Source: Lucinisca nassula (Eukaryota; Mollusca; Bivalvia; Lucinida; Lucinidae). Taken from it: a stretch of DNA of 64,000 nt. The notes under the pieces were generated by a model. The model had not been told where the DNA came from and made no database searches. It saw only the letters and a list, made by a program, of their open reading frames with translations. The DNA is taken from the NCBI GenBank assembly GCA_963580285.1, contig OY757024.1, forward strand, positions 119,536,045 through 119,600,044, read 5' to 3'. This document shows, one piece after another, positions 11,558 through 22,859 of the stretch; within the stretch, counting starts at the first letter, position 1, and each line of letters begins with the position of its first letter. A program made the translations under genes and the position numbers.

Positions 11558-13556
11558 TACACAACAACCTCTTTATAGCACTATTATGGGGTCCAAAGCA
11601 GAAACCATGTTAGTTAAACAACCGTGTTTTATCCAAACAAAAACGTATAGATTATATAGAAAAATGACCATTTATGGTCATTTTTATGCCCCCGCCTATT
11701 CGAAGAATAGCGGAAGGGCATTAAGTTTTACCCCTGTCCGTCCGTTTGTTCTTGTGTTCTTTCGTCCGTTCGATCGTCCGTCCCGACATCGTGTCCGGGC
11801 CATAACTCCTAAACCGTATGGAATATATTCATGAAACTTCACAGGTGCATTCATCACACTGAGACGATATGTCATGAACAAGGAAGACAAATCTTGCATT
11901 TTTGGTTTTTGAATTATCTGCCCTTGACTTAGTACCATATAGTAAACCGTGTCCGGGCCATAACTCCTAAACCGTATGGAATATATTCATGAAACTTCAC
12001 AGGTGCATTCATCACACTGCGAAGATATGTCATGAACAAGGAAGACAAATCTTGCATTTTTGGTTTTTGAATTATCTGCCCTTGATTTAGTACCATATAG
12101 TAAACCGTGTCCGGGCCATAACTCCTAAACCGTATGGAATATATTCATGAAACTTCACAGGTGCATTCATCACACTGAGACGATGTGTCATGAATAAGGA
12201 AGAGAACTCTTGCATTTTTGATTTTTGAATTATCAGCCCTTGACTTAGTACCATATAGTAAACCATGTCCGGGCCATAAATCCAAAACCGTATGGAATAT
12301 ATTCATGAAACTTCACAGGTGCATTCATCACACTGAGGCGATGTGTCATGAACAAAGAAGACAACTCTTTTTTTTTTATTTTTTGAATTATCTGCCCTTG
12401 ACTTAGTACAATATAGTAAACCGTGTCCGGCCATAATTCTAAACCGTATGGAATATATTCATGAACATTCACAGGTGCATTCATCACACTGAGAAGATGT
12501 GTCATGAACAAGGAAGACAACTCTTGCATTTTTGTTTTTTTGAATTATCTGCCCTTGACTTAGAACCATATAGTAAACTGTGTCCGGACCATAACTCCTA
12601 AACCGTATGGAATATATTCATGAAACTTTACAGGTGCATCCATCATACTTGGACGATGTGTCATGAACAAGGAAGACAACTCCTGCTTGTTTAGTTTTTT
12701 AATTATCTGCCCTTGACTTACATCCATATATAGTCAAATGGTATGTCGTGTCCGAACCATAACTCCTAAACCGTATGGAATATATTCATGAAACTTCAAA
12801 GATGCATTCATCACACTGAGACGATGTGTCATGAACAAGGAAGACAATTCTTGCATTTTTGGTTTTTGAATTATCTGCCCTTGACTTAGTACCATATAGT
12901 AAACTGTGTCCGGGCTATAACTTCTAAACCGTATGGAATATATTCATGAAACTTCACAGGTGCATTCATCACACTGAGACGATGTGTCATGAACAAGGAA
13001 GACAACTCTTGCATTTTTGGTTTTTTGAATTATCTGCCCTTGACTTAGAACCATATAGAAACTGTGTCCGGGCCATAACTCCTAAACCGTATGGAATATA
13101 ATCATGAAACTTCACAGGTGCATCCATCATACTTGGACGATGTGTCATGAACAAGGAAGACAACTCCTGCTTGTTTAGTTTTTGAATTATCTGCCCTTGA
13201 CTTACATCCATATATAGTCAAATGGTATGTCGTGTCCGGGCCACAACTCCTTAACCGTATGGAATATATTCATGAAACTTCACAGGTGCATTCATCACAC
13301 TGAGACGATGTGTCATGCATGAACAAGGAAGACAACTCTTGCATTTTTGGTTTTTGGATTATCTGCCCTTGATGCATATATTTTATGATTGATTTGAAGT
13401 ACATTTGTAATATTTTTTATGAATGGCATTTGGTGGGGGCATCCGTGTCCTATGGACACTTTTTCTAGTTCGGTATAATCTATACATTTTTGGAATCCAT
13501 CTTGAAACTGTGCTTTTTGCAAACCGTATTATAATGACATGTGTTATAAAGAGGTT
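11558..13556. mobile_element. MITE split by a tandem-repeat array (host element 1)
   Basis: The left half (11558-11664, 'acaacctctttatagcac' to 'gtatagattatatag') and right half (13471-13556, 'gtataatctatac' to 'gttataaagaggttgtgg') are inverted arms of one MITE. The inner 11685-13470 array sits at its centre. The 18661-20733 element is split at the same place. Confidence 0.65.
11685..13470. mobile_element. Tandem-repeat element E, ten monomers of about 159 bp
   Basis: Ends TATGCCCCCGCC (11685) and GGTGGGGGCATCCGTGTCC (13432). A (GTCC)n tract at 11734-11785 follows the left end. Then come ten monomers, each with 'aaccgtatggaatatattca' and 'atgtgtcatgaacaaggaag'. The ends are shared with the C-type element at 27827-28415 although the monomers are unrelated. 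The short open frames here are repeat artefacts. Confidence 0.72.
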
Positions 13557-13717
13557 GTGGTGGATTTAGTGCATAAGGTTGCGTCATAAAAATATATGAC
13601 CAAGTGTTATAATACTAGTAACTTTTGCATAATGTCATGATGCCATCTGTGACAACCCTAGGTTTTCTACTGTTATTCTTTTGAAGATCTTTGATAATAA
13701 ACTAAGCCAGGGCGTAC

Positions 13718-13922
13718 ATTTCCTACAATTTACAAATGCGTCCAGCAAATAATCAGATTAGCCTGCACATCCATAGAGTCTGACCTGAGACTTCTCTAGC
13801 TGCATGAAGGAGCAATGGGCCCATAGTTATCCTTAGAGTATACAATGAAGACTCTGATCAGACTGCATGAATGTGCAGGCAGATCTGAGTTTCGATGGAA
13901 GCACATGTAAATTGTAGGAAAT
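13718..13922. mobile_element. MITE family V copy 1
   Basis: Terminal inverted repeats ATTTCCTACAATTTAC and GTAAATTGTAGGAAAT, with an internal imperfect stem around 'gactctgatcagactgca'. A second copy is at 44946-45143. Confidence 0.7.
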
Positions 13923-14028
13923 ACTGTGCCCCAGCTCAAATCTGAATTAAACTTAGTTAAATGATAAATAGAATGAGCTATTTATCTGTTCCAATCATGA
14001 GACAAAGTTATTTGTCCTGCTCACAAAT

Positions 14029-14236
14029 TTAACCCTTATCTTGCTGTTCACGACAACCCCTATCTTTGCAATCAGTGTAGATCCAGATCAGATGGCTTCT
14101 GAAGCCATCTGATCAGGATCTACACTGTTTGGCATTCAGTTTATGAATTTGTAGCAAAAAATTACATCAAGTAATTTGATTGGTTGATAGACAGAAATGG
14201 GTGTGGCTTAAATGAATATTAAGCAAGATAAGGGTG
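14029..14236. mobile_element. TTAA-type MITE, family H copy 2
   Basis: 'ttaacccttatcttgctg' to 'gcaagataagggtgaa'. The palindromic core is 'gatccagatcagatggcttc' / 'gaagccatctgatcaggatc' (14090-14125), with 'attacatcaagtaatttgat' in the right arm. Confidence 0.75.
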
Positions 14237-14940
14237 AAAATGCCAGCAATTTTTGGTATTTTTAAACGTATGTGCAGGACAAATTTCATGCCTAAGTGAC
14301 ATGTGCTTGCAAAATGTTTTAGTATCTTGAACCCAGGCCTTGATCAATTGTAAACCAATATCAGTTAAATGAAGCAAATTCTTCTGAAACCCAGGCCCTG
14401 GTGATTGTATGGCATTTATGTTTTGCAATTAATTCTATTTTCCAGTGTCTAGTCATGTAACTGACTTCAACACTCGTAATAAATTGTTAGCAGCTAAACT
14501 TCTTAATCTGGGTAATTGGTATCATAAACTAGGCAAAGCCTTTTCAAAATTTTAGACGTCATTCTGATTTAATTTCAAAATGCGATGGTTGACTTAAATC
14601 TCTTCTGCAACAAGGTCTATCGGAACCCAAATTTGATGGTGACTTAGTATATAAATTCAGAAAAATATATCATTGCAATGACTTAAGTATCCTATTTCGT
14701 AAAATCATTCTTTGATATAAAAAGATTGGGTACAACATAAATGTTATATGACAGACTGCATGCATGGTAGTTTAAGCAATTACTGTTGACAACTTTGCCT
14801 CCCTCTTTAATTTCATGCCAGATTCTATGATGGTTCCAGTGAGAATAAGACAGAATTTATTTTTGTGCAATAGTTTTGCCAGGAACATTAAACCTCAATT
14901 CAAACGAAACAAACTTCCTCTTATCTGGTGATATACTTAC
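14237..14940. other. WDFY intron sequence with no recognised element
   Basis: Single-copy-looking AT-rich DNA. No exon, repeat or RNA gene seen, apart from a possible SINE tail near 14885-14915. Confidence 0.45.
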
Positions 14941-15173
14941 TCATCATCTGTTATTTTTTCGTAACAATCATCACAGACTCTCACTTCATACTCATATCCC
15001 ATTGCAGGTATAGAGGACTTCTTATTACTGCATTTAACACACACAGCTTTCCCACACTTCCGGCAGTGGTGCTGTCGTTGGCCTAAGGTCTTCTCCTCCC
15101 ACATTTTACGAACATTCCAGAAAAATGGCTTTTCACATTTCTGACAGTGGTCATTTTCCTGCCATTCTGGTGT
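14941..15173 (-). CDS. WDFY2: WDFY1/2-like gene, FYVE zinc-finger exon
   Basis: A single 233-bp exon carries the whole FYVE domain (77 codons). It starts TPEWQENDHCQKC and includes FFWN, RQHHCRKCGKAVC, KSSIPAMGYEYEVRVCDDC and ITDDE. The eight zinc-binding cysteines occur as four CxxC pairs. The basic RQHHCR patch and the RVC motif expected to bind phosphatidylinositol 3-phosphate are intact, so endosome targeting is likely. The acceptor is GTTTTGTAG and the donor is GTAAGT, in at phase 0 and out at phase 2. A FYVE inserted before the last WD blade is diagnostic of WDFY1/WDFY2 and separates it from the much larger WDFY3/4. Confidence 0.97.
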
Positions 15174-15522
15174 CTACAAAACATTAACCCTTGTCTGTCA
15201 GTATAAATTTATTTTCTAAGAACCATTTCTTACTATCAACCAACCAGATAACTTGATATAATGTATTCATTCAAAGTGACAATGTCTGAGGTGTGTTCAA
15301 AAAGTTTTCGAAAAGTATCAAGAATGCTGTTATATTTTTTCTCAATAATGTGTTATTTTGTGCAAAATTTTCAAAGATACATTGATTTGTTTTCTACTAA
15401 ACCCATTGTATGAGGGAAAGGAGTACCTTGGCAAACAATGCAAGCCCAGATCAGACGCCGCAGAACACAGCATCTGATCAGGGCCTGCACTATTTGCTAA
15501 CAGAATTTTCCATCAAAAATAG
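15174..15522. other. WDFY intron with relict MITE and a hairpin
   Basis: A decayed family H start lies near 15185-15270. A 'gcaaacaatgcaagcccagat' / 'tcagggcctgcactatttgc' hairpin lies at 15434-15497. Confidence 0.5.
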
Positions 15523-17074
15523 AACAAGAGGGCCCAGAGGGCCCTGAATCGCTCACCTGAGAATCAGTGTCTCTAGTACATTCTTGGCTCAAGGGCTATA
15601 CTAGGTGAAGCTTCATACCCAATATCAAAGACCTGAGTCTTGTGGTTTCAGAGAAGAAGATTTTTAAATATTTTCCCTATATAAGCCTATATAAAACCCA
15701 GTGATGGTGGCATTTTTGGCCCCAGGGCTATAATTTGAACAATCTTGGTAGAGGTCCACTAGATGAAGCTTTACACCAAATATCAAAGATCTGAGCCTTG
15801 CCGTTTCAGAGAAGAAGATTTTTAAAGATTTTCCCTGTATAAGCCTGTGTAAAACCAAAGGCCCCCAAGGCGGGGGCATTTTTGGCTCCGGGGCTATAAT
15901 TTATAAATCTTGGTAGAGGTCCACTAGGTGAAGCTTCATACCAAATATCAAAGACCTGGGCCTTGCAGTTTCAGAGAAGAAGATTTTTAAAGGTTTTCCC
16001 TGTATAAGCCTATGTAAAACCAAAGACCTCGGGGCGGGGGCATTTTTGGCCCTAGGGCTATAATTTGAACAATCTTGGTAGAGGACCACTAGGTAACTTC
16101 ACACCAAATATCAAAGACCTGGGCCTTGTGGTTTCAGAAGAAGATTTTTAAAGATTTTCCCAATACAAGCCTATGTAAACCCAAAGGCCCCCGGGACAGG
16201 GGCATTTCTGGCCCAAGGGCCATAATTTGAACAATCTTGGTAGAGGTCCACCAGATGAAGCTTCATACCAAATATCGAAGACCTGGGCCTTGCGGTTTCA
16301 GAGAAGAATATTTTAAAGATTTTCCCTATATAAGCCTATGTAAAACCAAAGGCCCCTGGGGCGGGGGCATTTTTAGCCCCAGGGCTATAATTTGAACAAT
16401 CATTGTAGAGGTCCACTAGATGAAGCTTCACACCAAATATCAAAGATCTGAGTCTTGCAGTTTCAGAGAAGAAGATTTTTAAAGATTTTCCCTGTAAAAG
16501 CCTATGTAAAACCAAAGGCCCCCGGGGCGGGGGCATTTTTGGCCTTAGGGCTATAATTTGAACAATCTTGGTAGAGGTCCACTAGGTGAAGCTTCACACC
16601 AAATATCAAAGACCTGGGCCTTGTGGTTTCAGTGAAGAAGATTTTTAAAGATTTTCATTATATAAGCCTATGTAAACCCAAAGGCCCCCGGGGCGGGGGC
16701 ATTTCTGGCCCAAGGGCCATAATTTGAACAATCTTGGTAGAGGTCCACTAGATGAAGCTTCATACCAAATATCGAAGACCTGGGCCTTGCGGTTTCAGAG
16801 AAGAAGATTTTTAAAGTTTTCATTTTAAAAATCTATTTTTAGCTCCTGTGACCTAGATGTGCAATGGACCGGAACCATTTGAACAACTTTGAAAGGGGAC
16901 CACCTAAGGATCATTCCTGTGAAATTTGGTTAAAATCCTATCAGTGGTTTAGGAGGAGATGTCATTTGAAGAAAAAGTTTACGCACGCACACACGCACGC
17001 ACACACGCACGGCGGACGCCGGACAAAAAGTGATCCCAAAAGCTCACCTCGTCACTACGTGACAGATGAGCTAA
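15523..17074 (+). mobile_element. Helentron-like element, family B copy 2
   Basis: Left palindrome 'gggcccagagggccc' and 'cgctcacctgag'. About seven monomers of about 170 bp follow, then the unique 3' segment ('aacaactttgaaaggggacc'), a CA/CG microsatellite (16983-17010), and the terminal hairpin GTCACTACGTGAC with AGATGAGCTAA. Confidence 0.75.
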
Positions 17075-17297
17075 TAAAAATGAAAAGAATAGGCCTGACA
17101 CCCCTTATATGACAAATGGAACTGTCCAACATAAAGCAATGGAAGAGTGCACTAGCATACAATGGGTTAAAAAATCTGCACTTGTGTGTTCATGAATTTC
17201 TACTCTTATGCTATCATTAAATACAGTCAACCCTTTTTATACCGACATTCGTCATAATGACAAAACTCGTTATAACAACAATTTCAATGATATGGCT

Positions 17298-17525
17298 TCA
17301 AGGGGAATGGGAACACCTTTAGGGGAGGCAACTCCTGCAAAAGTGTTTTTTGTCTCCCATGTCAATAGAGGTCAACTCTTTTAGGAAAGAATTGCTCCTG
17401 AGGAGCAAATTCTTTCCTTTAAGAGTAGACCCCTTTTTCAGCGGGACAGGGTGTATAGAAAAGCGAAAGTTGCCTCCCTTTGAAAAATGGCGGAAAAATC
17501 TGGTAGGTGTTCCCATTCCACTTAA
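17298..17525. mobile_element. TTAA MITE family F copy 1
   Basis: Ends AGGGGAATGGGAACACC and GGTGTTCCCATTCCACT, flanked by TCAA (decayed) and TTAA. The central hairpin is 'agaattgctcctgaggagca' and 'aaattctttcctttaagag'. It lies inside another decayed repeat (17224-17850). Confidence 0.75.
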
Positions 17526-17861
17526 CGGAAATTTCAATGGTATTAATCCTTAGCTCAAGGATTAGTCTCGGTTCTGAGAGGTGTGGGCTTTGCTCATGTT
17601 TAAATGCCCATATTGAAATCGTGAAAGATTCTTGTTATCTAATACTCAATGAAACAAATGTAAAGAGTTATTTGTTAGAATCGCCTTAGTGAGGCGATTC
17701 AAATGAAAGTCAAAGGAGTGATGAAGGGTGAAGGCCCTTTATTTAATACCTATCATACTCCTAACTGGGATTCTTAAAATGGCAAATTCTTTATCATGGC
17801 ACAATATTAGGGAAAAAATACCGTCGTTATGACAAGGGTCTCTGTACTAGACAAGTAGGGC

Positions 17862-18117
17862 CATTACGATAACACACCCGTACAACGTAGTGTATTTTAT
17901 CGCATCTCCAGAATGATGGTATTTTACTTATTTATACATCAAACATAGGTTGTGGTGCTTGTTTGAACCGCCTTGTTGAGGCGGTTCTAACGAGTACCCA
18001 CAACCTTTGTATTGAAACAGAATTAAGAAAAATAATTTAACACCCCTAAACCCAAGTTTTCTCTCTATAAACTGGGCTTTAGGGCGGTGTTCATTTCACA
18101 GATTTGTTTATGTAACG
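17862..18117. mobile_element. Palindromic MITE, family G copy 5
   Basis: Left end 'cattacgataacacacccg', central 'gaaccgccttgttgaggcgg' hairpin, and a right end decayed at 'gtttatgtaacg'. Confidence 0.68.
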
Positions 18118-18300
18118 ATACACTGAATTACCCCCATCATGGGAAAGCTTATCTTTGGGAACTTGTGACCAAGGACCAGTTGGTCAAAACAATGTTATTG
18201 TGGAACAGAATCAGAATTTTGTTTAGTATGGCTTCGAATTTTCCTTATATTTTTCCAGAAAAAAAAATGTACACTGCAAAAGCTACTCACATCTGTTTCA

Positions 18301-18513
18301 TTAACCCTTATCTTGCTGAATATTAATTTAAGCCACACCCATTTCTGTCCATCAACCAATCAAATTACTTGATGTAATTTATTGCTACTAATTCATTAAA
18401 TGAATGCCAAACAGTGCAGATCCCGATCAGATGGCTTCTTCAGAAGCCATCTGAGCTGGATCTACACTGTTTGCAAAGATAGGGGTTGTCGTGAACAGCA
18501 AGATAAGGGTTAA
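18301..18513. mobile_element. TTAA MITE family H copy 3 (intact)
   Basis: Exact TTAA on both sides (18301-18304, 18510-18513), terminal repeats CCCTTATCTTGCTG / CAGCAAGATAAGGG, and the core 'gatggcttcttcagaagcca' at 18431-18450. Confidence 0.8.
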
Positions 18514-18726
18514 AAATACCACTGTATTAAATACTGTTCTTGCTAGAACGTATGTGTAATACCTCCCTCAATAGAAGGAGGGCTTCCACATTTTGACACT
18601 AGTTTTAGTCCGACTTATGCCCAAAATGAACCTCCCTCATGTGTTCTGAGAATTCCCCTATACACCACAACCTCTTTATAACACTGTTAATAGGGTCGAA
18701 ACAAAAATGTATAGATTATATAGAAA

Positions 18727-20160
18727 ACAAGAGCTGTCGCATGCCAGCATAGTTCGCCTGTTTCGCGCCTTCAAGATATAAGGTGAAACTATTGAACCAT
18801 GAAATATAGATCACACTGACCTACATATATTTTAAGGTCAATCATCAGGTCACATGGAACATATATTCCAGATATTACATTTCAGAATCAAATTGTGTCT
18901 GAATTATAAGGCTTATCATTGAACCTTGAAAATAGGTCACACTGACCTAGATATATTTGTATGTCAATCATCTGGTCACATGGAATTGAATATTCAGATA
19001 TGAAGTTTCTCCATCCAGTAGTATTCAAGATATAAGTCAAAGTCATTGAACCACGTAAAAAAGGTCACACTGACCTAGATATATTTTGAGGTCAATCATC
19101 TGGTTGCATTGAAGTAATATCCCAGGTATAACATTTTGTTATCAAAATATTGTTCAAGATAATAGGCAAAATCACTGAGACATGAAATATAGGTCACACT
19201 GACCTAGATATATTTTGAGGTCAATCAGCAGGTCACATGGAACTAATAATCAAGGTATGACAAGGTATATCAAAAAATGTTCAAGATAATAGGCAAAATC
19301 AGGCAACCATGAAATATAGGTCTCACTGACCTAGATATAATTTGAGGTCAATCATGGGTCACATGGAACAAATAATCGAGGTATGGCATTTTTTCCATCA
19401 AATAGTATTCAAGATAATAGGCAAAGTCACTGAACCATGAAATATAGGTCACAGTGACTTAGATATATTTGGTGGTCAAATATCGGGTCACATGGATCTA
19501 ATAATCCAGGTATGACATTTCTGCTTCGAATAGTATTCAAGATAATAGGCAAAGTCACTGAACCATGAAATATTGGTCACAGTGACCTAGATATATTTTG
19601 AGGTCAATCATGGGGTCACATGGCACTAATATCCAAGGTATGACAATTCTCCAACAAATAGTCTTCAAGATAAAAGGCAAAATCACTGAACCATGGAATA
19701 TAGGTCACAGTGACCTAGATATATTTTGAGGTCAATCATGGGGTCACATGGTACTAATATCCCAGGTATGACATTTCTCCAACAAATAATCTTCAAGATA
19801 TAAGGCAAAATCACTGGACCATGAAATATAGGTCACAGTGACCTAGATATATTTTGAATGGGGTCACATGGCACTAATATCCAAGGTATGACAATTCTCC
19901 AACAAATAGTCTTCAAGATATAAGGCAAAATCACTGAACCATGAAATATAGGTCACAGTGACCTAGATATATTTTGAGGTCAATCATGGGGTCACATGGT
20001 ACTAATATCCCAGGTATGACATTTCTCCAACAAATAGTCTTCAAGATATATGGCAAAATCACTGGACCGTTAAATGTAGGTCACCATGACCATCACCCTT
20101 TTACACTTGAACCAATGTCACATGGTTGGCTGATATATAACCAATTGTGTTTATAACTTG
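18727..20160. repeat. Tandem array N, about 11 monomers of about 128 bp
   Basis: Starts 'aacaagagctgtcgcatgcc'. Each monomer has 'cattgaaccatgaaatatag', a GGTCANNNTGACC palindrome, 'tagatatattttgaggtcaa' and 'ggggtcacatgg'. Later monomers (19575 on) are more alike than earlier ones, suggesting recent expansion at the right end. Non-coding. Confidence 0.78.
18935..20091. promoter_or_regulatory. Array of palindromic nuclear-receptor (ERE-type) motifs
   Basis: Eight perfect GGTCAnnnTGACC palindromes at 18935, 19063, 19192, 19575, 19703, 19831, 19951 and 20079. There are further imperfect ones at 18809, 19319 and 19448. Those at 19702, 19830 and 19950 read AGGTCACAGTGACCT, identical to the classical vertebrate vitellogenin oestrogen-response element. 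Spacing is 120-129 bp. Function is not shown; the motif may simply be a fixed part of the monomer. Confidence 0.6.
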
Positions 20161-20625
20161 TTTGCATATTGGAAACATATATAACAAATTACAAAGGTGT
20201 CCTAGAGTTTGACCTCTAGCCCCACCCCATCCGTCCTTCCAGGCATGAACCCAGGGGTGTGTTGTCTTGGAATCTCAGAAGACACACCCGGGTATCCAAC
20301 TTGTAAAATATGAATCCTTTGTGATGAGTGTCTGTTGAGATATAGCAATTCAAAAACTTTAACACAGCTTGAAAGAGGTGTTCTAGATTTTAACCCCTAG
20401 CCCCACCCTGGGGCATGGACCCAGGGGTCTGTTGTCTTTGAACATCAGAAGACCCTCCCAGGTGCTTAAGTTCCAAATATGAGTGCTCTGTGATGAGTGA
20501 CTGCTAAGATATAAGCATTTGAAAAACTTTAACGCAGTGTGACGGGAACGCACATGCAAACGTGCACAAATGAGGTGACAACAATTGCTCTCTATGTACT
20601 TCTTACAGGCCAGCTAATGACCATT
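20161..20625. repeat. Two diverged repeats of about 195 bp with 'ctagccccaccc' cores
   Basis: 'gacctctagccccacccc' (20211) and 'aacccctagccccaccct' (20391) start two alignable units that include 'gaacccaggggt' / 'ggacccaggggt' and 'ctttgtgatgagtg' / 'ctctgtgatgagtg'. Possibly the tail of the array N element. Confidence 0.6.
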
Positions 20626-20771
20626 TTAGGTCTTTTTTTTCTGTATAATCTATACATTTTTGGGATACATCTTGAAAATGTGTTATATCGAAAACAGTAC
20701 CATAATGAATCGTGTTATAATGAGGTTGTGGTGTGGTGTACCTCATCAAAATGGCAAATCTCCCTCATACA

Positions 20772-20969
20772 GTTTTGTTTGTTTGTTTGTATTGGAGTTT
20801 AACAACCCAGTCAACACTATTTTATGCTATTTTTGAGGCAGTCAGTTTACCTATCCACACTTTCCTGGGCAAGCTTATACGTAAGCGGTTAACCAGTACA
20901 GTGCACATTCTTTCGCCAGAAACTGACAACTGCCCTTCTTGAGTCAGCGGAAGGGAGAGAATGACCGTA
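20772..20969 (-). mobile_element. Truncated SINE, family J, minus strand (left half of an inverted pair)
   Basis: Starts with the complement of the tail (TTTGTTTGTTTG) and runs to 'gagagaatgaccgta', lacking the tRNA-like head. Confidence 0.75.
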
Positions 20970-21233
20970 GACGCGGATTTGATACATGCTGGGGTTTGCA
21001 ACATTCTTTCGTGGAGATTGATCATGAAATCTTTTCTATGGTCATTCTCTCCCTGCCGCTGATTCAAGAAGGGCAGTTGTCATTTTCTGGCAAAAGAATG
21101 TGCACTGTACTGGTTAACCACTTACGTATAGGCTTGGCGAGGAAATGTGTGGCAAGGTAAACTGACCGGCTCAAGAATGACCTAAAATAGTTTTGACTGG
21201 GACGTTAAACTCCAATACACACAAACAAACAAA
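20970..21233 (+). mobile_element. Truncated SINE, family J, plus strand (right half of an inverted pair)
   Basis: Begins at the B-box region ('gacgcggatttgatacatgc') and runs through the body to 'caaacaaacaaaag'. Together with 20772-20969 it forms a roughly 190-bp-arm inverted repeat. Confidence 0.75.
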
Positions 21234-21367
21234 AGTAGGAGTTGCGAAAATTAACATGTTGATCAGACTGCTCAAATGTGCAGGCTGATCTGAATCTCTG
21301 TTCATCACCAAACATACATTCTAATGATCTGGCTCATGAGTCATTGGGATGAACACTAGGGCTGTAT

Positions 21368-21560
21368 GTTTGATTTGGAGTTTAACATCCCTTCAACACT
21401 ATTTAGGTCATTTTGGGAGACATTGCTTCCAATTTGGTGGGACTTTTACCCCAAAGTGAGATAAAATGACATCTCAAGCCCTGGTGCCCAATGAAACAGA
21501 AAGGGTTTATGTGGCAAATGCTGACAGCTTGAAAATCAGACCCCTATACTGCAGCATGCT
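21368..21560 (-). repeat. Partial SINE, family K, minus strand
   Basis: 'tttgatttggagtttaacat' to 'aaatgctgacagcttgaa'. The 5' half is lost. Confidence 0.6.
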
Positions 21561-21660
21561 TAAAGCAGGTGCGACAGAAAGTATGTTGTGGGTTCTTGTT
21601 AACTTCTGTATAGCCTCATGGGGGCAATTCAAAGAAGAACTCACAAGAAATGGTTGATCA

Positions 21661-21860
21661 GAGAATTACAGTGAGATTGCACTATTAAGACCACCTAAAA
21701 ATAAGACTTATTCTGGTTTAAAAAGCTTATTTAGAAAGGTGCAGTTATTCTTTCTTTGTGCTTTCTGAAAACAGTGTGTTCTGGTCAGGGATCACATTTT
21801 GGACTGTTCAAAAGTGGTCTTAAAGACCACTTTTGAACAGTCCTAAAGGTGGACTTCTTA
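21661..21860. repeat. Decayed palindromic repeat beside a WDFY exon
   Basis: Contains the perfect palindrome 'aaaagtggtcttaaagacca' (arms extend to 21795-21844). It ends about 30 bp from the donor of the exon at 21892-21997. Confidence 0.55.
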
Positions 21861-21891
21861 TGATTCATGATCTAAAGCTATGCAATCTTAC

Positions 21892-21997
21892 CTCTATTCG
21901 TTTACAATCCATATTCCATATTGCTATAACTTTATCATCTCCTACAGATAATAATTGTTTTGTGCCCGCAGAGTATACTAATGACTGGATCTTATCA
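21892..21997 (-). CDS. WDFY2: WDFY1/2-like gene, exon of WD repeat 6
   Basis: Encodes (H)DKIQSLVYSAGTKQLLSVGD, DKVIAIWNMDCKRIE. The order matches WDFY2 DRVQALSYAQHTRQLISCGGDGGIVVWNMD. The acceptor is TTTATTTTCAG and the donor is GTAAGA. It is 106 bp, entering in phase 2 and leaving in phase 0. The intron between this exon and the previous one is 12.4 kb, the largest seen here, and carries most of the 22-34 kb repeats. Confidence 0.94.
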
Positions 21998-22059
21998 CTG
22001 AAAATAAAATGCCAATCACAACAATTGCCATCTGTTTTGTCATCTGCGGCCATTGATGC

Positions 22060-22125
22060 AAACAGTCTGATCAGGCTGTTCCTCTAGGAGCTGTCTGATC
22101 TGCATCCACACTGTTTGCAAATGTA
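22060..22125. repeat. Hairpin relict 'caaacagtctgatc...actgtttgc'
   Basis: Inverted 'gcaaacagtctgatcaggct' and 'agctgtctgatctgcatcca', a short member of the window-wide hairpin set. Confidence 0.5.
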
Positions 22126-22230
22126 TGTTTGGAATGTTTGCGAGAACAAAGCAGATGACACATAGAGAAAAACATTTTCAGATAATTTTTTCTTGGCGTC
22201 TTTAGGGTTTTATTTTTTCAAAGTTACTGT

Positions 22231-22580
22231 AATGTTCATTTTTGAGAGAACATTTTAGAGAGCTGTTTGTTTTTGTTTCTATGTAAGACACAAGGGATTG
22301 TGCAGCTATTTTTGAAGCAGCTTGAAATTACATGTATTTTTGGTGGAGTGTTTAATTGTGCAGTCAGGAGATTCAGCCGGAGACAGTTTTTTTTGCAAAT
22401 GTTCAGGTGGAAAATTTGTTCAATAGCTGGAGCAAAACGTTTTCGGGTAATGTTCATTTTTGAGAGAACATTAATTTTTAGAGAGCTGCTTGTTTTGTTT
22501 CTATGTGAAACACAAGGGATTGAACAGCTGTTTTGACTTGTTGAGTTTTGAAGCCGCTTTAAGTTCAATGTATTTTGTAT
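22231..22580. repeat. Diverged direct duplication of about 110 bp
   Basis: 'tgttcatttttgagagaaca' at 22232 and 22451, each followed by 'agagagctg', a 'gtttctatgt' stretch and 'cacaagggattg'. Origin unknown; no coding potential seen. Confidence 0.6.
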
Positions 22581-22859
22581 TAGTTTTACACAAGTAGTTT
22601 TAGAGACGTGTGGCGAGATTTTGCTGCTCAAGGCTAGTGTTCATTCAGATCACATATGTTTACAAGTTCTTTGTTGTTTATGGCTACGGCAGAGCATTTT
22701 CGAATTATTGTGACGTTTTAGTGGCCAGATTTCTGTTGTGCTTCAGCTGTTATTCTGGCTGTTTGAGTCTGCTTTGGGCCAGCAATTATGATAAAAAAAA
22801 TTGAGCTTGTCATTCTAGGTGTATTAAGGGCAAGTGATTTTTACTGTTTAACCTTTATA

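Larger units (their letters stand above)
18661..20733. mobile_element. MITE split by a tandem-repeat array (host element 2)
   Basis: The left half 'acaccacaacctctttataa' to 'gtatagattatatagaaaa' and right half 'gtataatctatacattt' to 'ataatgaggttgtggtg' are the same MITE as 11558-13556. It is again opened at its centre by a tandem-repeat element. Confidence 0.65.

Noticed and set aside
22236..22631. 131-codon minus-strand open frame
   Set aside because: It overlaps a non-coding direct duplication, has low-complexity composition and resembles no known protein.
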